DNA of 64,000 bases from Clostridia bacterium (GTDB lineage Bacteria; Bacillota; Clostridia; Oscillospirales; CAG-272): contig JAGASL010000021.1 of the NCBI GenBank assembly GCA_017621755.1, positions 1-64,000 on the forward strand, read 5' to 3'. The position numbers and the translations under genes were made by a program. Every line of letters begins with the position of its first letter. Positions within the stretch are counted from its first letter, which is position 1. The notes below the pieces were generated by a model that saw only the letters and a program-made list of their open reading frames with translations, was not told the origin of the DNA and made no database searches. Shown piece by piece: positions 13,106 through 20,190 of this stretch.

Positions 13106-14320
13106 ATGACGAAAATTGATATTTTTTCCGGCTTTCTTGGCGCCGGTAAAACTACGCTGATCAAAAAGCTGCTTAAGGAGGCCTATGCCGGTGAAAAGGT
13201 CGTGCTGATCGAAAACGAGTTTGGCGAGATCGGCATTGACGGTGGATTCTTAAAGGAATCCGGCATTGAGATCACCGAAATGAATTCCGGCTGCATCTGC
13301 TGTAGCCTGGTTGGTGATTTCAGTCGCTCCCTAGGCGAGGTGCTGGAGCGCTTTCATCCTGATCGCATTTTGATCGAGCCCTCGGGCGTTGGTAAGCTGA
13401 GCGACGTAATTCGCGCCGTGCAGGACGTACACGCCGAGGATGCTGTGCTCAATGGCTTTACCACGGTAGTGGATGCCAAAAAGTGCAAGATGTATATGAA
13501 GAATTTCGGCGAATTCTTTGGCGATCAGATTGAGCATGCCGGCGCTATTATTCTCAGCCATACCGAGGGGCTGGCTGATGAAAAGGTAGCAGCCGCCGTT
13601 GCCCTGGTGCGTGAGCATAATGCCGAGGCCGCCGTGGTAACCACTCCGTGGGACATGCTAGATGGCAAGCAGATTCTTTCTGCCATCGAAAAGACGAATA
13701 CGCTGCAGGATGAGCTTTCTCGCCTTGAGGAGCACGCGCATCACCACCACGAGCATCACCATGACCATGATGTGGAGTGCTGCTGCCATGACCATGATCA
13801 CGGGCATCACCACGATCATGATGAGGAGTGCTGCTGTCACCACGAGCACGATCATGAGCATGATGAGGAGTGTTGCTGTCACGACCATCATGAGCATCAT
13901 CATGACCATGACGAGGAATGTGATTGCCACGAGCACGCGCATCACCACCACGATCACGAGCATGAACATCATCACGACCATGATCACGGCGAGGCATGCA
14001 CGTGTGGCTGCCACGATCACCACCATCATCACGCCGATGAGGTGTTTGATAGCCTTGGCCGAGAGACGACCCGTAAATACACCAAGGAAGAAATTGAAAA
14101 GGCGCTGCTTGCCTTTGCCAACGGAACGGAATACGGCATGGTTCTGCGTGCCAAGGGTATTCTGCCGGCGGCAGATGGGCAGTGGATCCATTTTGATTAC
14201 GTTCCCGGCGAGCCGGATATCCGTCTTGGTGGTGCCGATGTGATCGGCCGCTTCTGCGTTATTGGCTCTGGCCTTGATAAGGCTGCCATTCTGGCACTCT
14301 TCGGGCTTGAGGAGGCGTAA
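13106..14320 (+). CDS. COG0523 (CobW/YciC-type) GTPase with long His/Cys-rich metal-binding insert
   Basis: A 404-residue G3E GTPase of the metal-chaperone family. Walker A GFLGAGKTT lies at 9-17, the family CxCC metal motif (GCICCS) at 62-67, and a CobW C-terminal domain at ~320-404. Between them, residues ~210-309 form a repeat of His/Asp/Glu stretches punctuated by ECCCH, ECDCH and CTCGCH clusters, five units in all, with very high metal-binding capacity. Such proteins deliver or store Zn2+ or another transition metal. Gene order with a second GTPase suggests one metal-allocation unit. Which metal is bound is not readable from sequence. Confidence 0.9.
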   Translation: MTKIDIFSGFLGAGKTTLIKKLLKEAYAGEKVVLIENEFGEIGIDGGFLKESGIEITEMNSGCICCSLVGDFSRSLGEVLERFHPDRILIEPSGVGKLSDVIRAVQDVHAEDAVLNGFTTVVDAKKCKMYMKNFGEFFGDQIEHAGAIILSHTEGLADEKVAAAVALVREHNAEAAVVTTPWDMLDGKQILSAIEKTNTLQDELSRLEEHAHHHHEHHHDHDVECCCHDHDHGHHHDHDEECCCHHEHDHEHDEECCCHDHHEHHHDHDEECDCHEHAHHHHDHEHEHHHDHDHGEACTCGCHDHHHHHADEVFDSLGRETTRKYTKEEIEKALLAFANGTEYGMVLRAKGILPAADGQWIHFDYVPGEPDIRLGGADVIGRFCVIGSGLDKAAILALFGLEEA

Positions 14321-14322
14321 CG

Positions 14323-15270
14323 ATGGATGTAGCCGTATACCTGTTTACCGGCTTTTTAGAGGCGGGGAAAACAACGCTGATCTCTGAAACGCTGCAGGAT
14401 GAAAAGTTCAATTCCGGCGAAAAAACGCTGATCCTTGCTTGCGAGGAAGGGGTAGAGGAGTATGATCCCGCTTCGTTTCCTGGGGACGTTTCCTATGAAA
14501 GTATTGATACGCTTTCGCAGCTGAACCCTGATAAGCTTGCCGCCTTGCAGAGAAAGCATGCGGCAGAACGTATCATGATCGAATACAACGGCATGTGGAT
14601 GAATGACGATCTGTATCGTGCCATGCCGGAAAACTGGTATATTTATCAAGAGATCATGCTGGCGGATGCGGGGACCTTTGTGAATTACAATGCCAATATG
14701 CGCTCGCTTGTGGTGAATAAGCTGCAGAATTGCGAGATGGTCGTTTTTAACCGCTTTGATGAAAAAAAGACCGACCGCATGGATCTGCACAAGATCGTGC
14801 GCGGTATTTCTCGCCGTGTGAATATTGCTTATGAAACGCCCGAGCACAAGATCGAATATGACGAGATCGAGGATCCGCTGCCCTTTGATTTAGAGGCAGA
14901 CGTGGTAGAGATCGCAAACCGCGATTATGCCATCTGGTACCGCGATATGTCTGAGGAGATGGAAAAATACAAGGGCAAGGTGCTGCGCATGACTGGCATG
15001 GTAGCAAGAGATCCGGCGCTGCCGGCAAAATCCTTTGTGATCGGCCGTCACGTGATGACCTGCTGTATGGATGATATTGCTTATCGTGGTCTGGTCTGCA
15101 CGGGTGAGCAGAAATGCGAGCTGGAAAGCAAGGATTGGATCGTGTTGACCGCGCGGCTGGATATCGAATACCACAAGCTGTATAAATCTAAAGGGCCGGT
15201 TTTGAAGGTTATTTCTTTAGAAAGGACTGACCCGCTTCCGCCAGAAGAGCAGCTGGCCACCTTTTATTGA
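14323..15270 (+). CDS. CobW-like GTPase fused to a YcgQ/TIGR03943-like C-terminal domain
   Basis: A 315-residue protein starting 2 nt after the previous gene. The N-terminal ~170 residues are a G3E GTPase with Walker A GFLEAGKT (10-17) and an atypical NRFD in place of NKxD. The CxCC metal motif of its neighbour is absent; the region reads CEEGVEEYD. The C-terminal part (~215-310) contains FVIGRHVMTCC (238-248) and a GLVC turn. These resemble the soluble domain of YcgQ/TIGR03943 proteins, which in Firmicutes are often encoded beside a YcgR-type permease and CobW GTPases. The function is probably metal trafficking, but this is inferred. Confidence 0.75.
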   Translation: MDVAVYLFTGFLEAGKTTLISETLQDEKFNSGEKTLILACEEGVEEYDPASFPGDVSYESIDTLSQLNPDKLAALQRKHAAERIMIEYNGMWMNDDLYRAMPENWYIYQEIMLADAGTFVNYNANMRSLVVNKLQNCEMVVFNRFDEKKTDRMDLHKIVRGISRRVNIAYETPEHKIEYDEIEDPLPFDLEADVVEIANRDYAIWYRDMSEEMEKYKGKVLRMTGMVARDPALPAKSFVIGRHVMTCCMDDIAYRGLVCTGEQKCELESKDWIVLTARLDIEYHKLYKSKGPVLKVISLERTDPLPPEEQLATFY

Positions 15271-15286
15271 GAAAGGAAATGACGCT

Positions 15287-15811
15287 ATGACCGAGAATTA
15301 TTTTGAATATGCGGTGGATGAGAAGCCGAGTGGGAAAAATATGCTTCGCAGATGCCTTCTGATCACGTTTTATATCGTATTTTCGCTGGCGTTCTTTTTG
15401 TTTTTCTATTCGCTGCAGTTTCCACATTTGATCGCCATTTTGCCCCTGCTTTTGTTGATCATTGTGCTATTTACCTGGCAATACGTTGCTGTCACACACG
15501 AATATATCATTGCCGTTGGTGAAATTACGTTTGCGCGTATCTATTCCAACCGCCGCAGAAAAACCTTTTTACAGCTGCCGATCCGCGAGCTGCTGGCGGT
15601 GGTGCCAGATGATGGGCAAAAGCCGGCCGGGGTCGATCGTGTTTTAGATTTTCGTAGCGAGGCAAAAACACCCGATTCATATTATCTCACCTTCAAGGAT
15701 GATAAGGATAAGCTGTGCCTCGTTTATTTTGAAGCAACCAAAAAAGCCCTGAAGCTGATGCAGTTGTATAACCCCGGCGCCGTAAAGCTTGGAAAGGCCT
15801 TGCGATACTAA
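15287..15811 (+). CDS. Two-TM membrane protein of unknown function
   Basis: A 174-residue protein with two adjacent membrane helices (residues ~24-46 and ~48-66). A cytosolic beta-rich domain follows, containing YIIAVGEITFARIYSNRRRK and PDSYYLTFKDDKDK. The layout resembles small Clostridial membrane proteins with a PH-like tail (possibly DUF6106), but I am not sure of the family. It follows the second GTPase by 16 nt and precedes a terminator, so it belongs to the metal-GTPase operon by position. An AAAGGA site precedes the ATG. Confidence 0.7.
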   Translation: MTENYFEYAVDEKPSGKNMLRRCLLITFYIVFSLAFFLFFYSLQFPHLIAILPLLLLIIVLFTWQYVAVTHEYIIAVGEITFARIYSNRRRKTFLQLPIRELLAVVPDDGQKPAGVDRVLDFRSEAKTPDSYYLTFKDDKDKLCLVYFEATKKALKLMQLYNPGAVKLGKALRY

Positions 15812-15814
15812 TCA

Positions 15815-15850
15815 AAAAACGGCGCGCTGTTCGGCTGCGCCGTTTTCTTC
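15815..15850 (+). terminator. Terminator of the COG0523 operon
   Basis: A 10-bp stem AAAACGGCGC/GCGCCGTTTT (15816-15825, 15837-15846) followed by TTTTCTTC, directly after the membrane-protein stop codon. Confidence 0.88.
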
Positions 15851-15865
15851 AAATGAGGGTATGAT

Positions 15866-16447
15866 ATGAAAGAAAGATTGGCAGTACTCAAAAAAGAGGC
15901 AGAGGCAATGCCAGCGCGTAGCCGGCACGCTGTGGATGATGAGGGGCGCGCTATTCTACGTATGAACGTAAAGGATGACAGTGGCTTCTTGTCTTCGTTT
16001 TCAGTGGGGGAAAAGCCTGTTATCAGCGATGAGGTTGCCTCTTTTTTAGAAAATAGCACCGTTGCTCTACCACCCGCGCAGCCGCTTGCGCTGCATATAC
16101 AGAGTGATTGTATTGATGAAGGAGAGCGGGTCGAATACCGTAGTGCGATCAAGGAATATTATACCGGTCAATACGTGGCCAATGAAAACGAGAGCCGCCG
16201 CAATCGCCGCATCGTGTTGCTGCTCGCTCTTTGCGGTATATTGATCCTTTCTATGGCTATCTTTTTAGAGTATCAGGCAGAAAGCCTGATTTGGGCTGAG
16301 GTGATCGATATTGCCGCCTGGGTCTTCTTGTGGGAGGCGGTTGACATTGGTGCCTTTCGCAACCACGAGCTGCGTGCCAACCGCTTGCGGTATCTTTCTT
16401 TAATAGAAATGAAGATCGTTTATCATTCAACTGGCGAAAAGGGATAA
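15866..16447 (+). CDS. Conserved membrane protein of unknown function
   Basis: A 193-residue protein. The N-terminal ~110 residues are soluble and polar. They contain PLALHIQSDCIDEGERVEYRSAIKEYY, a segment I associate with an uncharacterised Clostridial family. Two hydrophobic helices follow (~118-137 and ~141-158, with EVIDIAAWVFLWEAVDI), then a basic tail. No catalytic motif is visible. It starts only 15 nt after the previous operon's terminator, so it probably relies on read-through or a promoter within the upstream gene. A GAGGG site precedes the ATG. No function is proposed. Confidence 0.7.
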   Translation: MKERLAVLKKEAEAMPARSRHAVDDEGRAILRMNVKDDSGFLSSFSVGEKPVISDEVASFLENSTVALPPAQPLALHIQSDCIDEGERVEYRSAIKEYYTGQYVANENESRRNRRIVLLLALCGILILSMAIFLEYQAESLIWAEVIDIAAWVFLWEAVDIGAFRNHELRANRLRYLSLIEMKIVYHSTGEKG

Positions 16448-16456
16448 GGACAATAT

Positions 16457-16489
16457 AAAAAGCACTCGGCATTTGCCGAGTGCTTTTTG
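16457..16489. terminator. Bidirectional terminator before the rubredoxin gene
   Basis: The stem AAAAGCACTCGGC/GCCGAGTGCTTTT with an ATTT loop ends the plus-strand gene at 16447 and the minus-strand rubredoxin operon. Confidence 0.9.
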
Positions 16490-16494
16490 TGTTC

Positions 16495-16653
16495 TTATTC
16501 TTCTGCGCTGAACATATCCTTGCCTACGCCACACAGCGGGCACTCAAAATCCTCAGGCAGATCCTCAAACTTCGTGCCGGGCTCGATACCAAGATCGGGT
16601 GCGCCAACCTCTTCATCATATTCCCAGCCACATGCATCGCATACGTATTTCAT
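16495..16653 (-). CDS. Rubredoxin
   Basis: A 52-residue iron protein. [12 protein letters not shown] and [13 protein letters not shown] give the two CxxCG knuckles (Cys5, Cys8, Cys38, Cys41) that bind one Fe in FeS4. Length and spacing are exactly those of small clostridial rubredoxins. It is the third gene of the flavodiiron-desulfoferrodoxin-rubredoxin operon and would pass electrons to those enzymes. A ribosome site (AAGGAG) lies just upstream of the ATG at 16653. Confidence 0.96.
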   Translation of the reverse strand: MKYVCDACGWEYDEEVGAPDLGIEPGTKFEDLPEDFECPLCGVGKDMFSAEE

Positions 16654-16682
16654 GTTTATTCTCCTTTATTAGTGAAATGGTT

Positions 16683-17063
16683 TTAGATCTCAGTTTTCCA
16701 AAGACCGTGCAGATTGCAGTAAGCATATGCAGCGATCGGCGTTTCGTTGCGCAGGGTAAAGGTAGCAACCGGCTCCTTGCCTACTGCCAGGCACTGGCGG
16801 TGGCCGCCGCGGTCTGTCTGCAGGTATACCCACGTAATGCTGTGCTCCTCCGTCATCGGATGCGCAACCGAGCCAATCGTTACGGTAACCGTGTCGCCGT
16901 CCACAGCCACAACGGGCGTATGCTTTTCAATGCTGGCATCTACCGTTCCGGGCTCGAGGTGCGTCATTTTTTGACCGCAGCACATCAGCGGAACGCCTGC
17001 ATCGTGGATCATGCCAACCAAATTGCCGCAATGCTCGCAAATATAAAAGCGTGTTTCTTTCAT
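16683..17063 (-). CDS. dfx: Desulfoferrodoxin (superoxide reductase)
   Basis: A 126-residue 2Fe-type superoxide reductase. The N-terminal desulforedoxin centre is CEHCG plus MCCG. The catalytic domain carries the centre-II ligands seen in EKHTP, HPMTEEHSITW and YCNLHGLW (His, His, His, Cys, His). It reduces superoxide to peroxide without making O2, suiting an anaerobe. It lies between the flavodiiron and rubredoxin genes, 17 nt after the former, so oxygen and superoxide are handled together with rubredoxin as electron donor. Confidence 0.96.
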   Translation of the reverse strand: MKETRFYICEHCGNLVGMIHDAGVPLMCCGQKMTHLEPGTVDASIEKHTPVVAVDGDTVTVTIGSVAHPMTEEHSITWVYLQTDRGGHRQCLAVGKEPVATFTLRNETPIAAYAYCNLHGLWKTEI

Positions 17064-17080
17064 GATTGTATCTCCTTTGT

Positions 17081-18871
17081 TTATTTTATTTCTTCAAAAT
17101 CAGAGGCGCCGTGCTTGCACAGGGGGCAAACAAAATCATCAGGCAGGGTATCGCCCTCGTATACGTAGCCACAAACGGTACATACGTATCCCTTCTTGCC
17201 TTCCGTTTTTGGCTTCGGCTTTACGTTTTCTAAATAATAGGTGTAGGTCATTGTTTCCTTTTCGGAAAGAACTCTTGCCTCGGTAACGGTGCAAATAAAC
17301 ATACCGTGCGTGTCCAGATCAACGTATTGCTCTACCGCCAGAGACATAAATGCGTTGATATAGCGGGGCAGGAACACCAGACCGTTATCTGAGCGCAGCG
17401 GCGTGCAGTTTTCAAACTTATCTACGTTGCGGCCGCTCTGGAACCCAAAACGCTCGAACACAGAAAAGGGTGCATCGGTAGACAGGCAGTTGATGTTCAT
17501 CTTGCCGGTCTGCTTGATCACATGGTGCGAGTAGTTTTCTTTGTTGATCGTTACAGCGATGCGGTTGGGGGTGTTCGTTACCTGGGTAACGGTATTGACA
17601 ATCAAGCCGTTGTCCTTTTTGCCATCGTGCGAGGTGACCACGTAAAGGCCGTAGCCAATATGGAACAGGGCTGTCATGTCGTTTTTGTTGGCGGTAGAAT
17701 CTTGCTTAGCCAGGTATTCCATACACAGCTCGTCTGCCAGGGCGTTCAGCTGCTTGCTGCTGCTTTCGTTAAGGGCAGAGAGAATGGTAACGGCCGTGTC
17801 GGCAAAGGTGAGCCCCTTGCTCTTTTCCAGCATGCCACGCATCACCTTTGTGGCCATAGGCGCCCAGCTGCCGTTTTCGATCAAGGCTACGGTGCGGTTG
17901 CTGAAATTGCGCTCGGTCAGGTGGTGAATAAAGTCACGCATGAAGGGAAAGATCTCAGCATTGTAGGTGGTTGTGGCCAGCACCAGCTTGCTATAGCGGA
18001 AGGCATCTGCCACCGCCAGCGCGATATCGCAGCGGGCCAGATCATGTACAACTACCTTAGGGCAGCCGTTTGCCTTCAGCTTTTCCGCCAGCTGCTGTAC
18101 AGCCTTTTTGGTATTACCGTAAATAGAAGTATAGGCAACTACAATGCCATCGCTTTCCGGCTCGTAGCCCGACCAGGTGTTATACAAATTGAGATAATAG
18201 CCAAGATTTTCCTTCAGCACAGGGCCGTGCAGCGGGCAAATGGTTTCGATCTCTAACGTGGCAGCCTTTTTCAGCAGCGCTTGTACCTGCGCGCCGTATT
18301 TGCCAACAATACCAATATAATAACGCCGCGCCTCGTCTGCCCAGGGCTCGTCAACGTCCAATGCACCGAATTTTCCAAATCCATCGGCAGAGAAGAGAAC
18401 CTTGTCTTTGGTATCGTAGGTTACAATAACCTCTGGCCAATGTACCATCGGTGCAGCAACAAAGGCCAGCGTACGCTCGCCAAGGGAAAGCGTGTCCCCC
18501 TCGCCAACTACAATGCGCCTGTCTGCAAAATCGGTGCCAAAAAAGTTCTGCATCATGCGGAAGGCTTTGTCTGAGGAGACGACCTTGGCAGAAGGATACG
18601 CCTTCATGAAATTGTAAATATTAGCGGAATGATCCGGCTCCATATGCTGCACGATCAGATAATCGGGCTGTCTCTTGCCAAGGGCGGAAGCAATATTGTC
18701 AAGCCATTCATGTGTAAAGCGAGCGTCAACTGTATCCATAATTGCAATCTTTTCGTCAATGATCGCATAGGAATTATAGGACATCCCGTTCGGAACGGAA
18801 TACTGCCCCTCAAACAGGTCAACCTCGTGATCGTTGACGCCGATATAACGAATGCTGTCTGAAATGATCAT
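17081..18871 (-). CDS. Multidomain flavodiiron protein (beta-lactamase, flavodoxin, flavin reductase and rubredoxin domains)
   Basis: A 596-residue O2/NO reductase. Residues 1-~235 are the metallo-beta-lactamase-like diiron domain with His76, Glu78, Asp80, His81 (HMEPDH), His144, Asp163 and His215. Residues ~242-395 are a flavodoxin domain (TSIYGNTKKA). Residues ~400-545 are a flavin-reductase-like split barrel (FHIGYGLYVVTS, NTPNRIAVTINK). Residues 561-596 are a rubredoxin with Cys564, 567, 582 and 585. The protein thus carries its own electron-entry modules. It leads the operon with desulfoferrodoxin and a free rubredoxin and has a good promoter. Confidence 0.95.
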   Translation of the reverse strand: MIISDSIRYIGVNDHEVDLFEGQYSVPNGMSYNSYAIIDEKIAIMDTVDARFTHEWLDNIASALGKRQPDYLIVQHMEPDHSANIYNFMKAYPSAKVVSSDKAFRMMQNFFGTDFADRRIVVGEGDTLSLGERTLAFVAAPMVHWPEVIVTYDTKDKVLFSADGFGKFGALDVDEPWADEARRYYIGIVGKYGAQVQALLKKAATLEIETICPLHGPVLKENLGYYLNLYNTWSGYEPESDGIVVAYTSIYGNTKKAVQQLAEKLKANGCPKVVVHDLARCDIALAVADAFRYSKLVLATTTYNAEIFPFMRDFIHHLTERNFSNRTVALIENGSWAPMATKVMRGMLEKSKGLTFADTAVTILSALNESSSKQLNALADELCMEYLAKQDSTANKNDMTALFHIGYGLYVVTSHDGKKDNGLIVNTVTQVTNTPNRIAVTINKENYSHHVIKQTGKMNINCLSTDAPFSVFERFGFQSGRNVDKFENCTPLRSDNGLVFLPRYINAFMSLAVEQYVDLDTHGMFICTVTEARVLSEKETMTYTYYLENVKPKPKTEGKKGYVCTVCGYVYEGDTLPDDFVCPLCKHGASDFEEIK

Positions 18872-18900
18872 GATAAACCTCCAATCGTTTTTCTTATTGG

Positions 18901-18929
18901 ATTATACCATAAAGTTTTTGTCATTTCAA
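18901..18929 (-). promoter_or_regulatory. Promoter of the oxygen-defence operon
   Basis: TTGAAA (18924-18929), a 17-bp spacer and TATAAT (18901-18906) on the minus strand, ~30 nt upstream of the flavodiiron start codon. I saw no PerR-like box overlapping it. Confidence 0.8.
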
Positions 18930-18947
18930 GATGTATTTATTCATTTG

Positions 18948-18998
18948 TAAAATAAAAGATAATTGGCTTTTCTGCAGTTGTGCGTGCAGAAAAGCCAA
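18948..18998 (-). terminator. Terminator of the S1-domain gene
   Basis: A perfect 14-bp stem TTGGCTTTTCTGCA/TGCAGAAAAGCCAA (18963-18976, 18985-18998) lies just past the stop codon, with ATTATCTTTTATTTT on the minus strand. Confidence 0.88.
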
Positions 18999-19002
18999 AT
19001 TT

Positions 19003-19935
19003 TTATGTAAAGTGCGTCTCAACCGTTTTGCTGCACCCCGGCGGGGAGTATTGCCATGCATCTATATGTCTTATCTTTTGTGGATCGATAAAATAGGACA
19101 AGGGCATGCGCGGTGCCGGCTCGTTTCGTGCATCGATCAGCACCAGCTTCATTTTCATGCGCTCGGGAAGAATGCTTTTTATATACACCGCTGCCTGTGC
19201 ACCAACCTCTATGCCACTCTTCCATTCTGCAAGGCCTGCCAGATTTGGGGTCAGCTCGATAAAAATACCATACGTTTCAATGCTGCGTACCACACCAGCT
19301 ACCGTCTGCCCAACCGAAAAACGAGAGGAGTTTTCAAGCCAGGTGCCAAGCAGCTCACGCATGGAAACGTATATACGGCCGACATTGTCGATCGTTTTAA
19401 TGACTACGTGAATGCGGTCTCCCGGTTGAAAGCGGTCGCGCGGGTGCGCAATGCGTGAAACCGAGATCGAATCGATTGATAACAACGAAATAATACCGCA
19501 GCCTATATCCACAAAAGCACCAAAGCTTTCTAAATGAGTAACGCGCGCGGGAATGATATCCCCAGGGGTGAGATTGCTTATGAAATGATGCCTGCACTCC
19601 ATTTGCGCTGCCTTTCGTGAAAGAACGGCACAGCGCTCGCCGTTTTTGCCACACCGAAAGCCAATGATCTTAAAGCAGGTTGGCTTGCCAACCCGTGTTA
19701 AAATGGCAATATCCTTTGTTTCTTCGCCGTTTTCATTATACTGCACCTCGCTGCGCGGCATAACCGCATGCGTACCGTATAGATCAAAGTGAAGTGTAAA
19801 ATCGCTGTCACACAAAAGCGAGGTGGATTCTAATATTCGCTGCCTCTCAAGCGCCTTCTCAAGGCCTGCCATCGTTGAGAGAAATTCATGGTTTTCCGTT
19901 CCGTTTATGAGGTATCCTTCCGGCTTGTATAGCAT
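19003..19935 (-). CDS. S1 RNA-binding domain protein
   Basis: A 310-residue protein with at least two S1 (OB-fold) RNA-binding domains. The first (~122-195) has PGDIIPARVTHLESFGAFVDIGCG and ends in RIYVSMRELLGTW. The second (~205-265) has VGQTVAGVVRSIETYGIFIEL. The N-terminal ~115 residues form a further beta-rich region of uncertain type. Clostridia often annotate such shorter proteins as ribosomal protein S1-like; it is not a full multi-domain S1 and its RNA target is unknown. A GAGGAAG site precedes the ATG. It is a single-gene transcript. Confidence 0.82.
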   Translation of the reverse strand: MLYKPEGYLINGTENHEFLSTMAGLEKALERQRILESTSLLCDSDFTLHFDLYGTHAVMPRSEVQYNENGEETKDIAILTRVGKPTCFKIIGFRCGKNGERCAVLSRKAAQMECRHHFISNLTPGDIIPARVTHLESFGAFVDIGCGIISLLSIDSISVSRIAHPRDRFQPGDRIHVVIKTIDNVGRIYVSMRELLGTWLENSSRFSVGQTVAGVVRSIETYGIFIELTPNLAGLAEWKSGIEVGAQAAVYIKSILPERMKMKLVLIDARNEPAPRMPLSYFIDPQKIRHIDAWQYSPPGCSKTVETHFT

Positions 19936-20037
19936 ATTTCTTCCTCGTTTTCCTGGGGTTTGTTTGTCACAGTATATGTGGCAGAACGGGGAAGTATGAA
20001 AAATTAAATATCAAGCAGGGAAAACACCGGCGTACCG

Positions 20038-20066
20038 TTGACATTTTACAAGGAATATGGTAAACT
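20038..20066 (+). promoter_or_regulatory. Promoter of the GH20-GH38-GH95 operon
   Basis: TTGACA (20038-20043), a 17-bp spacer and TAAACT (20061-20066). The leader of ~120 nt to the GH20 start holds no recognised element. Confidence 0.65.
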
Positions 20067-20190
20067 ATGCATAAATATCAATTACCGAAAAGTAAGCGAA
20101 AAATCTTCAAATTTCTGCAAAAGAAAGCAATCATATGCATCCGGATTTGTGATATGATGAGAAAAAACTTTCTTAAACGGAGGATTGATC

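Noticed and set aside
13554-14243. Overlapping open frames on both strands across the His-rich repeat, which also looks like tandem DNA repeats or a CRISPR-like array
   Set aside because: The repetition comes from His/Asp/Cys codons in the GTPase frame. Units are unequal, have no spacer structure, and the GTPase frame continues on both sides.
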